Made by a program: the position numbers and the translations under genes
Assembly (NCBI GenBank): GCA_948470755.1
Contig: CAOKPU010000001.1
Coordinates: forward strand, 50,011 to 114,010
Direction of reading: 5' to 3'
DNA length: 64,000 nucleotides
Origin: an uncultured Lachnospiraceae bacterium
Lineage (GTDB): Bacteria > Bacillota > Clostridia > Lachnospirales > Lachnospiraceae
Shown here: positions 9,093 through 19,412 of the stretch, in pieces
How the letters are laid out: every line of letters begins with the position of its first letter
Numbering within the stretch: position 1 is the first letter of the stretch
Notes under the pieces: generated by a model
Told to the model about the DNA's origin: nothing
The model's input: only the letters and a program-made list of their open reading frames with translations
Database searches by the model: none

Positions 9093-10708
9093 ATTGTTTC
9101 CATCCTTGTGCTTTTGTTTTTCGCGGCGGCAATAAAGCCTTTGAATAAAGGGTGAGGGCGGTTAGGCCTTGATTTTAGCTCCGGGTGCGCCTGGGTGGCG
9201 ATAAAGAAGGGGTGATCCGGGATCTCGCACATCTCCACAATGCGGCCGTCAGGGGAAAGGCCGGATAATTTCATGCCGTTTTCCAAAAGGACGGCCCGGT
9301 AGTCATTGTTGACTTCGTAGCGGTGCCTATGTCGTTCATAGATAGTTTCTGCCGCATATAGATGATAGGCTTTGGAATCCTTGTCCAATATACAGGGATA
9401 GGAACCAAGCCGTAAGGTTCCGCCAATATCTTCCACTCCATTCTGGTCAGGCAAAAGGGCGATGACAGGGTGGGTGGTGTGTGGGTCTAATTCTACACTG
9501 TGTGCATCGTGATAACCAATCACATTCCTGGCAAATTCCACGATGGAAAGCTGCATTCCAAGGCAGAGGCCGAGGAAAGGGATCCGGTTTACCCTTGCGT
9601 AGGTAATGGCATGGATTTTGCCGTCTATACCCCGTCCGCCGAAACCGCCGGGGACGAGGATGCCGTCCGCATCCTGCAGGAGCAGGGCTGTATTTTCCGG
9701 GGTAACGGTTTCCGAATCCACCCATTTTATGTTGACTGTGACGCGGTTGGAGATTCCTCCGTGTTTTAATGCTTCCACTACGCTGATATAGGCGTCGTGA
9801 AGCTGAATATATTTACCTACTAAAGCGATCGTCACTTCTCCTGAAGGGGAACGCAGGGCGTCCACCATAGCGGCCCAATCGGTAAGATCCGGTTCCGGGC
9901 AGGGCAGATGCAGGCACTCGCAGGCAACTTGTGCCAGACGTTCCTTTTCCATAGCTAACGGGGCTTCGTATAAATATTCCACATCCAGGTTCTGCAGGAC
10001 ATGGCTGTCCGGTACGTTGCAGAAGAGCGCAATTTTATCTTTAATCCCCTGATCCAAAGGATGTTCGCTCCGGCATACGATGATATCGGGCCGGATGCCC
10101 ATTCCCTGTAGTTCTTTGACGCTGGCTTGGGTAGGCTTGGTTTTCATTTCCTGAGAAGCCCTCAGATAGGGGATCAAGGTAACGTGGATTAAGATGGCGT
10201 TTTCTTTCCCTACTTCGTGTTGGAACTGGCGGATGGACTCTAAGAAAGGCTGGCTTTCGATATCGCCTACCGTACCGCCTACCTCAATGATTGCAATCCG
10301 TATTCCTGTATCCGTAAAGTTCCTGTAGAACCGGCTTTTAATTTCATTTGTAATGTGTGGGATGACTTGGACAGTGCCGCCGCCATAGTCCCCTCTGCGC
10401 TCTTTTTGAAGGACGGACCAATAGATTTTCCCGGTGGTGACGTTGGAGTTTTTTCCGAGATTTTCATCAATGAATCTTTCATAATGCCCTAAATCCAAAT
10501 CAGTTTCCGTGCCGTCATCTGTCACGAATACTTCGCCGTGCTGAATAGGATTCATGGTTCCGGGATCGATATTGATGTATGGGTCAAATTTTTGCATTGT
10601 GACTTTATAACCACGGGCTTTCAAGAGTCTTCCGAGGGATGCGGCGGTAATTCCTTTTCCCAGGCCGGAAACAACGCCGCCTGTTACGAATACGTATTTT
10701 ACAGGCAT
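9089..10708 (-). CDS. pyrG: CTP synthase
   Basis: Amidates UTP to CTP with glutamine and ATP in pyrimidine nucleotide synthesis. The N-terminal synthetase begins [19 protein letters not shown] and keeps [14 protein letters not shown]; the C-terminal class I glutaminase keeps the nucleophile Cys in FLGLCLGMQ and the late His-Glu in THPELKSRP-like context (AHPELKSRP). The true start is the ATG at 10708, seven bases after GAGGAGG; a TTG five codons upstream lies inside that ribosome site. Length, 539 residues, is usual. It is followed by the translationally coupled DUF1846 gene. Confidence 0.97.
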   Translation of the reverse strand: MPVKYVFVTGGVVSGLGKGITAASLGRLLKARGYKVTMQKFDPYINIDPGTMNPIQHGEVFVTDDGTETDLDLGHYERFIDENLGKNSNVTTGKIYWSVLQKERRGDYGGGTVQVIPHITNEIKSRFYRNFTDTGIRIAIIEVGGTVGDIESQPFLESIRQFQHEVGKENAILIHVTLIPYLRASQEMKTKPTQASVKELQGMGIRPDIIVCRSEHPLDQGIKDKIALFCNVPDSHVLQNLDVEYLYEAPLAMEKERLAQVACECLHLPCPEPDLTDWAAMVDALRSPSGEVTIALVGKYIQLHDAYISVVEALKHGGISNRVTVNIKWVDSETVTPENTALLLQDADGILVPGGFGGRGIDGKIHAITYARVNRIPFLGLCLGMQLSIVEFARNVIGYHDAHSVELDPHTTHPVIALLPDQNGVEDIGGTLRLGSYPCILDKDSKAYHLYAAETIYERHRHRYEVNNDYRAVLLENGMKLSGLSPDGRIVEMCEIPDHPFFIATQAHPELKSRPNRPHPLFKGFIAAAKNKSTRMETI

Positions 10709-10752
10709 TTTTCTCCTCCTCAATAGAAACTGGGCTTTACAATAACTTATGT

Positions 10753-10758
10753 ATTATA
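10753..10758 (-). promoter_or_regulatory. Putative -10 box of pyrG
   Basis: TATAAT on the minus strand, about 45 bases before the start codon. No convincing -35 is seen. The leader shows no obvious GGGC initiation sequence or attenuator of the kind known for Bacillus pyrG. Confidence 0.4.
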
Positions 10759-10846
10759 CAATGAGTAAGAGCTAAAAATCTACTATTTCAAAGAAAAAAT
10801 TTTAGAAATCTTTTATACATGGACAAATATTTTCATAATTCTCTTA

Positions 10847-10875
10847 TTGATTTATCGAAAATCAGTCACTATAAT
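10847..10875 (+). promoter_or_regulatory. Putative ftsH promoter
   Basis: TTGATT at 10847-10852, a 17-bp spacer and TATAAT at 10870-10875, a near-consensus sigma-A promoter about 90 bp before the ftsH start. Confidence 0.6.
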
Positions 10876-10967
10876 AAATAGGAGCAGCAGCCGGAAAGGA
10901 AAAAGGGCGGCTGTGGAGGAACATAGAAAAAGGGCGGGCCGGAAAAAGCCTGTAAATAGGAGTAATT

Positions 10968-13274
10968 ATGGATGAAAATAATTTAAACCAATACGATGGC
11001 GGCGGCTATAACAACGGCAATCGTGGCGGAAATCAGAATAACAATGGGAACAGCGGGCCGGGAGGCGGGGGGGAAGACCCAAAAAAACAAAGCATTTTCC
11101 TTCTTTTGATCGCTTCTTTGGTTACGCTTTTTTGTATGAGTTATTTCATGAAAGCGTTGACCGGCAATACGGAGAAGGAGATTACTTACAATGAATTTAT
11201 CCGGATGGTAGAGAGCGGCGAGGTGGAGAGTGTACAGATAGAGTCCGACCGCATTACCATTAAACCTGTAAAAAAGGAAGACATCGTAAGCATATACGGG
11301 GTTCCGGAGGTTACGTATTATACAGGGCGGATCGCGGACGATGGCCTGACGGAACGCCTGTTGGAGAATAATGTAGATGTAAAGGGAGTGGTGCCTGACG
11401 GTTCAGGGATGATCTTATCCATTATCTTGACCTATGTGCTGCCGGTGCTGCTTTTATGGCTGCTGCTTAGCCTGTTGTTCCGGAAAATGGCGAAAAGCGG
11501 CGGTGGGGTCATGGGCATTGGGAAAAGCAATGCTAAGGTGTATGTGGAAAAGGAGACGGGAGTCAGCTTTAAAGATGTGGCTGGGGAAGATGAAGCGAAA
11601 GAGTCTTTGCAGGAGGTTGTGGATTTCCTTCATAATCCGGGCAGATATGCGAAAATCGGTGCGAAGCTGCCGAAAGGGGCCCTTCTGGTAGGGCCTCCGG
11701 GAACCGGGAAGACCCTTTTGGCAAAAGCGGTTGCCGGAGAGGCCCATGTGCCGTTCTTTTCCCTGACGGGTTCGGACTTTATTGAGATGTATGTGGGCGT
11801 AGGCGCATCCCGTGTCCGGGATCTGTTTAAAGAAGCGACAAAAAATGCCCCTTGTATCGTATTTATTGATGAGATTGACGCTATAGGCAGAAGCCGCGAT
11901 TCCAAATTCGGAGGGGGGAATGAGGAGCGGGAGCAGACGTTGAATCAGCTTTTATCGGAAATGGATGGTTTTGACACATCCAAGGGCATTTTGATCCTGG
12001 GAGCTACTAACCGGCCGGAAATATTGGATAAGGCGCTTTTGCGTCCGGGCCGTTTTGACCGCAGGATTATCGTGGATAAGCCTGATTTGAAAGGCCGTGT
12101 GGAGATCCTGAAGGTTCATGCGAAGGACGTGCTGATGGACGATAGCGTGGATTTGGACGCGATCGCGCTGGCAACCAGCGGCGCGGTAGGGTCGGATCTG
12201 GCTAATATGATCAATGAGGCGGCAATCAATGCGGTGCAGAAAGGCAGGAATTATGTTTGTCAGCAGGATTTATTTGAAGCGGTAGAACAGGTACTGGTAG
12301 GAAAAGAGAAGAAGGACCGTATCATGAGCAAGGAAGAACGTAAGATCGTGTCTTATCATGAGGTAGGCCATGCCTTATTAAGCGCCCTTCAGAAGAATTC
12401 CGAACCGGTACAGAAAATTACGATTGTCCCAAGGACGATGGGAGCCCTGGGCTATGTAATGCAAGTGCCGGAAGAGGAAAAATATTTGAATACAAAAGCG
12501 GAACTGCATGATATGCTGGTAGGTTATCTCGGCGGCCGGGCGGCGGAAGAGATTGTATTTGATACGGTGACTACGGGGGCGGCTAACGATATAGAGAAGG
12601 CAACGAATATTGCAAAGAATATGGTGACCCGCTTTGGCATGAGTGAAAAGTTCGGATTGATGGGATTGGCGACGATAGAAAACCAGTATCTGGGCGGCGG
12701 CGCCAGGCTGGATTGCAGCGATGTAACGGCGGCGGACGTGGATACGGAGGTTATGAACATCCTGAAAGGCTGTTACGCGGAAGCGAAAGCGCTGTTATCC
12801 GAGAACAGGGAGCTTATGGATAAGCTGGCAGCTCATTTGATAGAAAAAGAAACTATAACCGGCAAAGAGTTTATGAAGATATACCGTGCGGAAAAAGGGA
12901 TCCCGGAACCGGAAGAAGAGGAAGGAAAGGCACTGGAAGAAAAAGACCCGGCGAAAAGGAAAGAGGAAGGGCGGCCGGAGGCAGCCAATCCGGAAGGGGA
13001 TTGCCCTGCGGGGTTGGAAAAAAAAGAGAAACCGGTGGAAGACGCATTCAGCAAGGCGATTGAGACGGAACAGGAAAAAATCAAGGATCGTATGGAGGCC
13101 GGGGCAGAAGAGCGGAAAGAAGAGCCGGGAAGCGCAGGAAACCCGCCGGAAAGACAGGATGATCCGGAAAACAAAGATTTATCAGGACAAAAGGACGGGA
13201 ATAGCCGTGGGCCGGGGCAAAGCGGCGGCCCGGTAGGTCGTTTTTCCAATGCATCCGGGAATTTTGAACCATAA
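10968..13274 (+). CDS. ftsH: ATP-dependent zinc metalloprotease FtsH with long charged C-terminal tail
   Basis: Membrane-anchored AAA+ protease for quality control of membrane and regulatory proteins. Seen in order: a Gly/Asn-rich cytoplasmic start (1-36), membrane helix about 42-62, small extracytoplasmic domain, second helix about 148-171, AAA module with Walker A GPPGTGKT (242-249) and Walker B VFIDEID near 298-304, the arginine-finger region, and M41 peptidase HEVGH at 464-468. From about residue 640 to 768 there is an unusually long Lys/Glu/Pro-rich low-complexity tail; family members commonly end near 600-660. Start ATG follows TAGGAG. The rest is canonical. Confidence 0.97.
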   Translation: MDENNLNQYDGGGYNNGNRGGNQNNNGNSGPGGGGEDPKKQSIFLLLIASLVTLFCMSYFMKALTGNTEKEITYNEFIRMVESGEVESVQIESDRITIKPVKKEDIVSIYGVPEVTYYTGRIADDGLTERLLENNVDVKGVVPDGSGMILSIILTYVLPVLLLWLLLSLLFRKMAKSGGGVMGIGKSNAKVYVEKETGVSFKDVAGEDEAKESLQEVVDFLHNPGRYAKIGAKLPKGALLVGPPGTGKTLLAKAVAGEAHVPFFSLTGSDFIEMYVGVGASRVRDLFKEATKNAPCIVFIDEIDAIGRSRDSKFGGGNEEREQTLNQLLSEMDGFDTSKGILILGATNRPEILDKALLRPGRFDRRIIVDKPDLKGRVEILKVHAKDVLMDDSVDLDAIALATSGAVGSDLANMINEAAINAVQKGRNYVCQQDLFEAVEQVLVGKEKKDRIMSKEERKIVSYHEVGHALLSALQKNSEPVQKITIVPRTMGALGYVMQVPEEEKYLNTKAELHDMLVGYLGGRAAEEIVFDTVTTGAANDIEKATNIAKNMVTRFGMSEKFGLMGLATIENQYLGGGARLDCSDVTAADVDTEVMNILKGCYAEAKALLSENRELMDKLAAHLIEKETITGKEFMKIYRAEKGIPEPEEEEGKALEEKDPAKRKEEGRPEAANPEGDCPAGLEKKEKPVEDAFSKAIETEQEKIKDRMEAGAEERKEEPGSAGNPPERQDDPENKDLSGQKDGNSRGPGQSGGPVGRFSNASGNFEP

Positions 13275-13299
13275 AAGGGAAGGATTGTGATACAGGTAG

Positions 13300-13324
13300 G
13301 GAATGTCCGTATGCCGGGCATTCC
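13300..13324 (+). terminator. Stem-loop after ftsH
   Basis: Ten-pair stem GGAATGTCCG / CGGGCATTCC (one G-T wobble) with loop TATGC. The downstream sequence is only moderately T-rich, so termination may be partial. Confidence 0.45.
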
Positions 13325-13411
13325 TTGCTGTATGTTGGAGTATTTTTATATTATAAGAAAGACCTTGTTGCTGTGAAGTGCTAAAGGAGCAGGCATTCTT
13401 CATCCAAATTT

Positions 13412-13493
13412 GAGTCAGAGACGGGGATGTGCCTTGATCGCAGTCGGAAATTTTAGATTTCCGACGCGTGTCATCGCAGTAAACTGCTCTGAC
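13412..13493 (+). repeat. Structured leader with nested hairpins before uvrC
   Basis: GTCAGAG (13414-13420) can pair with CTCTGAC (13487-13493), enclosing TCGGAAAT/ATTTCCGA (about 13444-13464) and GCAGT/ACTGC hairpins. The closing strand ends three bases before the uvrC GGAGG site. It resembles the hairpin chains at 50048 and 62784 in style, not in sequence. Confidence 0.45.
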
Positions 13494-13506
13494 ATGGAGG
13501 ATTAGG

Positions 13507-15372
13507 ATGTTTGATTTTGATGAAGAATTGAAAAAATTGCCGGCAAAGCCGGGCGTATATATTATGCATGACGGGAAAGACGCCATTATATATGTCGGAA
13601 AGGCTGTGAACCTACATAACCGCGTCAGGTCGTATTTCCGTAAAATTGTAGGGAGAGGTCCGCAGATTGATAAAATGGTGGAGCAGATTGCCCGGTTTGA
13701 ATATATCATTACGGACTCCGAGCTGGAAGCGCTGGTGCTGGAAAACAACCTGATCAAAGAATACAGCCCCCGGTATAATACGATGCTGAAGGATGATAAG
13801 ACTTATCCTTACATTAAAGTGACGGTGGGGGAAGAGTATCCCAGGATTTTGTTTTCCCGGGAGATGAAAAAAGACCGTTCCCGGTATTTCGGGCCTTTTA
13901 CCAGCGCGGCGTCGGTGAAGGATACAATAGATTTAATCAATAAGCTGTATATGTTAAGGACGTGCAATAAAAACCTTCCCAAAGAGGAGGGGAAGGACAG
14001 GCCGTGCTTGAATTACCATATTAAACAATGCGCCGCACCCTGTCAGGGTTATGTTTCCAAAGAGGAATACAGGGAACGGGTAGGGCAGGCGTTGGATTTT
14101 TTAAACGGGAATTTCAGCCCTATTTTAAAAGATCTGGAAAGGAAGATGCAGGAAGCGTCTGAAAATATGGAATTTGAAGAAGCGATCAAATACCGGGATT
14201 TATATAATAGTGTAAAACAGGTGGCGCAGAAGCAGAAGATTACCGACAGCGGCGGGGAAGATAAAGATATTATAGCCCTTGCTTTGGATGAAAACGATGC
14301 GGTAGTGCAAGTGTTTTTTATCAGGGATGGGAAATTGATAGGAAGGGAGCATTTCTATATGACGCATGTGTCGGGCAATAAGAGGGGACAGGTGTTGTTG
14401 GATTTTGTAAAACAGTTTTATGCCGGTACGCCGTTTATTCCTAAAGAATTGATGGTCCAGGAAGAGATTGAAGATATCGAAGTGCTGGAAAAGTGGTTGT
14501 CAGCCAGAAAGGGGAACAGGGTTTATATCCGTGTGCCAAAAAAAGGGACAAAGGAAAAGCTGGTGGAGCTGGCGGCAAAAAACGCGGCGCTGGTGCTTAG
14601 CCAGGATAAGGAGAAGATAAAAAGGGAGGAAGGGCGTACGATTGGCGCGGTAAAAGAAATAGCGGCCCTGATCGGGATAGAAAGCATCAGCCGGATGGAA
14701 GCTTATGATATATCCAATATCAGCGGCTTTGCCAATGTAGGATCCATGGTGGTTTATGAAAAAGGAAAGCCGAAAAGGAGCGATTACCGTAAATTTAAAA
14801 TAAAAACAGTGTCGGGGCCAGATGATTATGCTTGTATGAAAGAAGTCCTGACAAGAAGATTTGTGCATGGGATGGAAGAGCAGAAGGAACTGGATTTGAA
14901 AGAGATGGAAAAAGAATTCGGAAGCTTTACGAAATTTCCCGATTTGATCTTAATGGACGGCGGAAAGGGGCAGGTGAATATCGCGCTGGAAGTCCTAAGC
15001 GAACTTCATATAGATATCCCGGTATGCGGTATGGTAAAAGATGATAGCCATAGGACGCGAGGGCTATATTATAACAATGAAGAGATACCGATAGACCGGA
15101 ATACGGAGGGGTTTAAACTGATTACGAGGGTACAGGATGAGGCGCACCGGTTTGCCATTGAATACCATCGTTCCCTGCGGGGGAAAAGCCAGGTGAAATC
15201 AGTGCTGGATGATATCCCAGGGGTGGGTCCTTCCCGGAGGAAAGCTTTGATGCGGCATTTTAAGTCCATAGAAGAAATTAAGGAGGCGGACGTGGAAAAA
15301 TTGATGGAAGCCCCGGAAATACCCAGGCATATTGCGGAAGGGATTTATGGTTTTTTTCATCAGGGGGAATGA
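13507..15372 (+). CDS. uvrC: Excinuclease ABC subunit C
   Basis: The nuclease that makes both incisions in nucleotide excision repair, recruited by UvrB. GIY-YIG domain at the N-terminus ([20 protein letters not shown], about residues 14-33), a cysteine cluster in [14 protein letters not shown], the UVR helix pair near [16 protein letters not shown], an RNase H-like second nuclease domain beginning [11 protein letters not shown] and a C-terminal helix-hairpin-helix [18 protein letters not shown]. Length of 621 residues is typical. GGAGG precedes the ATG by six bases. Confidence 0.97.
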   Translation: MFDFDEELKKLPAKPGVYIMHDGKDAIIYVGKAVNLHNRVRSYFRKIVGRGPQIDKMVEQIARFEYIITDSELEALVLENNLIKEYSPRYNTMLKDDKTYPYIKVTVGEEYPRILFSREMKKDRSRYFGPFTSAASVKDTIDLINKLYMLRTCNKNLPKEEGKDRPCLNYHIKQCAAPCQGYVSKEEYRERVGQALDFLNGNFSPILKDLERKMQEASENMEFEEAIKYRDLYNSVKQVAQKQKITDSGGEDKDIIALALDENDAVVQVFFIRDGKLIGREHFYMTHVSGNKRGQVLLDFVKQFYAGTPFIPKELMVQEEIEDIEVLEKWLSARKGNRVYIRVPKKGTKEKLVELAAKNAALVLSQDKEKIKREEGRTIGAVKEIAALIGIESISRMEAYDISNISGFANVGSMVVYEKGKPKRSDYRKFKIKTVSGPDDYACMKEVLTRRFVHGMEEQKELDLKEMEKEFGSFTKFPDLILMDGGKGQVNIALEVLSELHIDIPVCGMVKDDSHRTRGLYYNNEEIPIDRNTEGFKLITRVQDEAHRFAIEYHRSLRGKSQVKSVLDDIPGVGPSRRKALMRHFKSIEEIKEADVEKLMEAPEIPRHIAEGIYGFFHQGE

Positions 15373-15426
15373 ATGCACTAAGCGAAAGAGGGAAATAGCT
15401 GCTGATGCAGCCGCGCTCCGGCGCGA

Positions 15427-15452
15427 GTGTGCGTCAAGACGCACACTTTTTT
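15427..15452 (+). terminator. Intrinsic terminator of uvrC
   Basis: Stem GTGTGCGT / ACGCACAC with loop CAAG and six T. Two smaller hairpins, GCTGC-TGAT-GCAGC and CGCGC-TCCG-GCGCG, stand directly before it (about 15400-15425). Confidence 0.85.
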
Positions 15453-15453
15453 A

Positions 15454-15500
15454 CCTTATAGGATTCGGGTGTCAAAAGGCCCATCCGGCGGCCCCGCAGA
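15454..15500 (+). repeat. Dispersed intergenic repeat, copy A
   Basis: Begins CCTTATAGGATTCGGGTGTC and continues into AAAAGGCCCATCCGG and a GGCCCCGC run. The same words occur at 20667 (copy B), 27122 (copy C) and 50135 (copy D), each immediately after a terminator-like hairpin. Confidence 0.65.
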
Positions 15501-15508
15501 AAACCGCG

Positions 15509-15537
15509 TTGCCTTTGTCCTGTTTCTATGATAAAAT
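15509..15537 (+). promoter_or_regulatory. Putative hprK promoter
   Basis: TTGCCT at 15509-15514, 17-bp spacer, TAAAAT at 15532-15537. It abuts the 3' edge of repeat copy A, so the repeat may supply or influence the upstream promoter region. Confidence 0.4.
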
Positions 15538-15607
15538 TTATATTTAGGATAAGCGGAAATATTTAATAGGAAAATTACAAAAACGTCACGGGAAAAGGAG
15601 AAGGTTT

Positions 15608-16549
15608 ATGGCGAGCGTAAGTTTGAAGGACATTATTGCAAAAATGAAACTGGAAAATTTGACACCGGAGCTGGATATTTCCAAAGTGAAAATTACCCAG
15701 CCGGATATTAACAGGCCTGCTTTGCAGATGGCGGGGTATTTTGAGCATTTTGAAGCAATCCGCATCCAGATTATTGGCTTTGTGGAGTACACGTATATGC
15801 TGGGCCTGCCGGAGGCGAGGAAAAAGGAGATTTATACGAAATTATTATCCTGCGATATACCGGGAATCGTATTCTGCCGTGAACTGCAGCCGGATCCGCT
15901 GTTTCTCGAAATGGCAATCGCGAATAAAGTCCCCCTTCTGATGACAAAGAAGGCGACTTCCGCATTTACGGCAGAGATTATCCGATGGCTGAATGTGAAG
16001 CTTGCCCCCTGTATTTCCGTCCATGGGGTATTGGTGGATGTATATGGGGAAGGCGTGTTGATAACAGGGGAGAGCGGCATCGGTAAGTCGGAGGCGGCTC
16101 TTGAGCTGATCAAAAGAGGACACCGGCTGGTAACGGATGACGTGGTGGAGATCAGGAAAGTAAGCGATGATACTTTGATCGGTACAGCGCCTGACATCAC
16201 GAAGCATTTTATTGAACTGCGGGGTATCGGGATCGTGGACGTCAAGACGTTGTTCGGTGTATCCAGCGTAAAGGATACCCAGAATATTGACCTTGTCATC
16301 CGGCTGGAAGACTGGGATAAGGATAAAGAATATGACAGATTGGGGCTGGAAGAGGAATATACGGAATATTTGGGCAATAAGATCGTATGCCATAATATCC
16401 CTATCCGCCCCGGGCGTAATCTGGCGATCATATGTGAATCCGCAGCGGTGAATCACCGCCAGAAAAAGATGGGTTATAATGCGGCGCAGGAGTTATATAC
16501 CCGCGTACAGAATTCTCTGGCAAGGCGCAGGGATGAGGATGAAGAATAG
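15608..16549 (+). CDS. hprK: HPr kinase/phosphorylase
   Basis: Bifunctional enzyme that phosphorylates or dephosphorylates Ser46 of HPr and Crh for carbon catabolite control. The C-terminal kinase domain shows SVHGVLVDVYGEGVLITGE, the P-loop GESGIGKSE, the catalytic acidic pair in RLVTDDVVEI and the family signature ELRGIGIVDVKTLFG. The N-terminal half is the usual regulatory domain. Length of 313 residues is normal. AAGGAGAAGG precedes the start. About 3.8 kb downstream on the same strand lies an HPr-like protein with an intact Ser46 and no His15, a likely substrate. Confidence 0.96.
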   Translation: MASVSLKDIIAKMKLENLTPELDISKVKITQPDINRPALQMAGYFEHFEAIRIQIIGFVEYTYMLGLPEARKKEIYTKLLSCDIPGIVFCRELQPDPLFLEMAIANKVPLLMTKKATSAFTAEIIRWLNVKLAPCISVHGVLVDVYGEGVLITGESGIGKSEAALELIKRGHRLVTDDVVEIRKVSDDTLIGTAPDITKHFIELRGIGIVDVKTLFGVSSVKDTQNIDLVIRLEDWDKDKEYDRLGLEEEYTEYLGNKIVCHNIPIRPGRNLAIICESAAVNHRQKKMGYNAAQELYTRVQNSLARRRDEDEE

Positions 16550-16569
16550 AGATTAACGGGAGAATGAAG

Positions 16570-17514
16570 ATGAGTAAATATGTATTTGGCGTAGATGTGG
16601 GCGGAACCACGGTAAAATTGGGTTTATTTGATATAGAAGGCAATCTTCTGGATAAATGGGAGATCCCCACAAGGCCGGAAAACGGCGGGGAGGGCATTCT
16701 CCCCGATGTGGCGGAGAGCATTAAAAAGAAAATGGAAGAAAAAGATGTGCTGAAAAAGGATATTGTGGGGGTAGGCCTGGGCGCGCCCGGCCCTATCGAC
16801 GCAGAAGGCACAGTGTATGGCGCGGTGAACCTGGGGTGGGGGACTTTCAGCATCCGCGATACTCTGTCTGAGCTGTTGGATATGCCGGTAAAGGCAGGGA
16901 ATGACGCCAATGTGGCTGCACTCGGGGAAATGTGGAAGGGCGGCGGGCAAGGCTGCAGGAATCTGGTGGCGGTGACGCTGGGAACCGGCGTGGGCGGCGG
17001 AATTATCGTAAACGGTGAAATGCTTACCGGCGCGGTAGGCGCAGGAGGGGAAATCGGGCATATGCACGTAGAGGATAATGAGACGGAACGCTGCGGCTGC
17101 GGCAATACCGGGTGCCTGGAAGAGTACGCTTCTGCAACAGGGGTCGTAAGGCTGGCTAAGAGAAAGCTTGAGTCCTGCGGTGATCCCAGCGTGCTTAGGG
17201 ATATCCCTGAGACGGAACTTTCTGCAAAAACAGTGTTCGATGCGGTAAAGGACGGGGATGGGCTTGCCATTAAGATAGCGGAACAGTTCGGCGAGTACCT
17301 TGGCAAAGGGCTGGGGACGATCGCCAGCATCATAAATCCTGAAATTATCGTAATCGGCGGAGGCGTTTCTAAAGCGGGAAAGATTTTGTTTGAATATATC
17401 AGCCCTTATTTCTATAAGACAGTGTTCAAAGGGTGCGGAAATGTGAAATTTGCGCTTGCAACTTTAGGAAATGACGCCGGTATTTATGGCGCGGCTAAAT
17501 TAGTATTGGAATAA
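16570..17514 (+). CDS. ROK-family glucokinase
   Basis: Phosphorylates glucose with ATP at the entry to glycolysis. The N-terminal phosphate loop GVDVGGTTVKLG, the sugar-binding NDANVAALGE, the catalytic region EIGHMHV, and the ROK zinc motif CGCGNTGCLE (about residues 175-184) are all present. Two ATGs are possible, 16564 and 16570. GGGAG at 16558-16562 is one base from the first and seven from the second, so I prefer 16570. It sits 20 bp after hprK in a likely co-transcribed run with murB. Confidence 0.92.
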   Translation: MSKYVFGVDVGGTTVKLGLFDIEGNLLDKWEIPTRPENGGEGILPDVAESIKKKMEEKDVLKKDIVGVGLGAPGPIDAEGTVYGAVNLGWGTFSIRDTLSELLDMPVKAGNDANVAALGEMWKGGGQGCRNLVAVTLGTGVGGGIIVNGEMLTGAVGAGGEIGHMHVEDNETERCGCGNTGCLEEYASATGVVRLAKRKLESCGDPSVLRDIPETELSAKTVFDAVKDGDGLAIKIAEQFGEYLGKGLGTIASIINPEIIVIGGGVSKAGKILFEYISPYFYKTVFKGCGNVKFALATLGNDAGIYGAAKLVLE

Positions 17515-17563
17515 GTTGCTATCCATTTACATACCATAATAAAAAACAGGCAGGGAATCTAAG

Positions 17564-18475
17564 GTGAGCGTATCCATATTTGATTATATTGAGAAAATAG
17601 TACCGAAGGAAAATATATTATTCCATGAACCAATGAGCAGGCATACGACGTTCCGCGTAGGGGGGGAAGCCAAGTGCCTGATCAGGATCAATGATAAAGA
17701 GCAGCTAAAAAAACTGGTTCCTTATCTGCATATCACGGGGCAGAAATATTTTATCCTTGGCAATGGAAGCAATCTTCTGGTTGGAGACAAAGGGTATTCC
17801 GGCATCGTGGTAAAATTGGATGACGGGAATGGAAGCGTGACGGTAGAAGGAGACAGGATGAAAGTGTCTGCCGGGACGCTCCTTAGCAAGGCGGCGGCGG
17901 AGGCAAAAGAACATAGCCTGACAGGCATGGAATTTGCCTCCGGCATACCGGGTACGGTAGGCGGGGCCATCGTTATGAACGCAGGGGCCTATGGCGGGGA
18001 GATGAAGCAGATTGTGGAGTCTGTGGAAGTGATGGACCGGGAAGGCGAAATATTAATGCTGGACAATGATACGATGGAATTCGGATACCGTACAAGCGTA
18101 ATCAAAAACCGCCCTTTTATCATTTTGGAAACCATGCTGGCTTTAAAAAGAGGAAAGAAAGAAGAAATAGCGGATAAAATGGAGGGACTGGCAAAGCAGA
18201 GAAGGGAAAAGCAGCCATTGGAATATGCAAGCGCAGGAAGCACCTTTAAGAGGCCTGAGGGATATTATGCGGGGAAGCTGATCATGGATGCCGGGCTGAG
18301 TGGTTTTGGCATAGGCGGGGCCAGAGTATCGGAAAAACATTGCGGGTTTATCATCAATGATGGCACCGCCACTGCAGCGGATATAAGGGAAGTCATTGAA
18401 GAAGTCCAGCAATGTGTAAAAAAGAAATTCGGCGTTTTGCTGGAACGGGAAGTTATTTACTTAGGGGATTTTTAA
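17564..18475 (+). CDS. murB: UDP-N-acetylenolpyruvoylglucosamine reductase
   Basis: Reduces UDP-GlcNAc-enolpyruvate to UDP-MurNAc with NADPH and FAD in cytoplasmic peptidoglycan precursor synthesis. FAD-binding signatures HTTFRVGGEAKCLI, FILGNGSNLLVGDKGY and GMEFASGIPGTVGGAIVMN-like core are visible, with the type IIa features YGGEMKQIV and YASAGSTFKRP, and the late catalytic Glu region. The start is GTG with a modest upstream site. Length of 303 residues is usual. Confidence 0.96.
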   Translation: MSVSIFDYIEKIVPKENILFHEPMSRHTTFRVGGEAKCLIRINDKEQLKKLVPYLHITGQKYFILGNGSNLLVGDKGYSGIVVKLDDGNGSVTVEGDRMKVSAGTLLSKAAAEAKEHSLTGMEFASGIPGTVGGAIVMNAGAYGGEMKQIVESVEVMDREGEILMLDNDTMEFGYRTSVIKNRPFIILETMLALKRGKKEEIADKMEGLAKQRREKQPLEYASAGSTFKRPEGYYAGKLIMDAGLSGFGIGGARVSEKHCGFIINDGTATAADIREVIEEVQQCVKKKFGVLLEREVIYLGDF

Positions 18476-18546
18476 GGGATTTATGATGTGGATTCCGGTA
18501 TTTTTACAAAACCGGAAGATAAGATACGGAGGAGAACAGAAAGCAT

Positions 18547-19410
18547 ATGAGATTTGTGGTTGTGACCGGGATGAGCGGCGGCGGAAAAAGGACAGCCCTG
18601 AAAATGCTGGAAGATACAGGGTTCTATTGCGTAGATAATCTGCCGGTGCCTTTGATCGAAAATTTTGTGGAATTGATTGCCGCTCCCGGTTCCGAAATAA
18701 ACAAGGCGGCTTTAGGGCTGGACGTCCGGGCGGACCAGCCTTTTGAAGAAGCCGTGAAGATTCTGGAAAACCTGAAAAACAGCGGATACAAATATGAAAT
18801 ACTTTTTATGGATGCTTCCCATAATGTCCTTTTGAAGCGTTACAAAGAAAGCAGGCGGCTTCATCCTCTTTCCCCGGAAGGCAGAGTGGAGGATGGTATA
18901 CGCAAAGAAAGGGATATCTTAAAAGGTATTAAGGAAAATTCGGATTATGTTATTGATACATCCAATTTGTTGACAAGGGAACTGAAAAAGGAAATCGACC
19001 GTATTTTCGTGAGGAATGAGGAATATAACAGCCTTATGATTACGATTCTTTCCTTTGGCTTTAAAAATGGTATCCCGGCGGATTCGGATCTGGTGTTCGA
19101 TGTGCGTTTCCTGCCAAACCCATATTATATTGATGATTTAAAGCCGAAGACAGGGAATGACAAAGGGGTACAGGACTATGTAATGAGTTTTTCGGAGGCG
19201 GAGGAGTTTTTGGTGAAGCTGGAGGATATGATACGTTTTCTTATACCTAACTATGTAAAAGAAGGGAAATACCAGTTGGTCATCGGAATTGGCTGTACGG
19301 GAGGGAAGCATAGGAGCGTGACTTTGGCGAATGAATTGTACAAGCGTATGAAGGATCAAGGCAATTATGGCCTTAAGATATTTCATAGGGATGTAGGACA
19401 AGGGGTATAA
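18547..19410 (+). CDS. rapZ: RNase adapter/nucleotide-binding protein RapZ (YvcJ family)
   Basis: The family has an N-terminal P-loop domain and a C-terminal domain that in E. coli senses glucosamine-6-phosphate and guides RNase E; in Bacillus YvcJ hydrolyses GTP. Here the P-loop is GMSGGGKRT (residues 8-16): the residue after the invariant Lys14 is Arg15 where Ser or Thr is usual, followed by Thr16. CVDNLPVPL and the C-terminal GCTGGKHRSVTLANEL and HRDVGQ are conserved. It ends two bases before whiA, so they are coupled. A yvcK homologue, which often lies between rapZ and whiA, is absent. Confidence 0.94.
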   Translation: MRFVVVTGMSGGGKRTALKMLEDTGFYCVDNLPVPLIENFVELIAAPGSEINKAALGLDVRADQPFEEAVKILENLKNSGYKYEILFMDASHNVLLKRYKESRRLHPLSPEGRVEDGIRKERDILKGIKENSDYVIDTSNLLTRELKKEIDRIFVRNEEYNSLMITILSFGFKNGIPADSDLVFDVRFLPNPYYIDDLKPKTGNDKGVQDYVMSFSEAEEFLVKLEDMIRFLIPNYVKEGKYQLVIGIGCTGGKHRSVTLANELYKRMKDQGNYGLKIFHRDVGQGV

Positions 19411-19412
19411 AT

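Noticed and set aside
10709-10760. Bacillus-type pyrG attenuation by reiterative transcription
   Set aside because: No GGGC start sequence after the -10 and no terminator hairpin in the leader.
12833-13321. 162-codon antisense frame over the FtsH tail
   Set aside because: It follows from the low-complexity Lys/Glu/Pro codons of the sense strand.
15832-16456. Two overlapping antisense frames of about 200 codons inside hprK
   Set aside because: They mirror the highly conserved HprK sequence and have no ribosome site or homology.
16428-17333. A 301-codon antisense frame inside the glucokinase gene
   Set aside because: Ser/Pro-rich shadow of a clear ROK gene.
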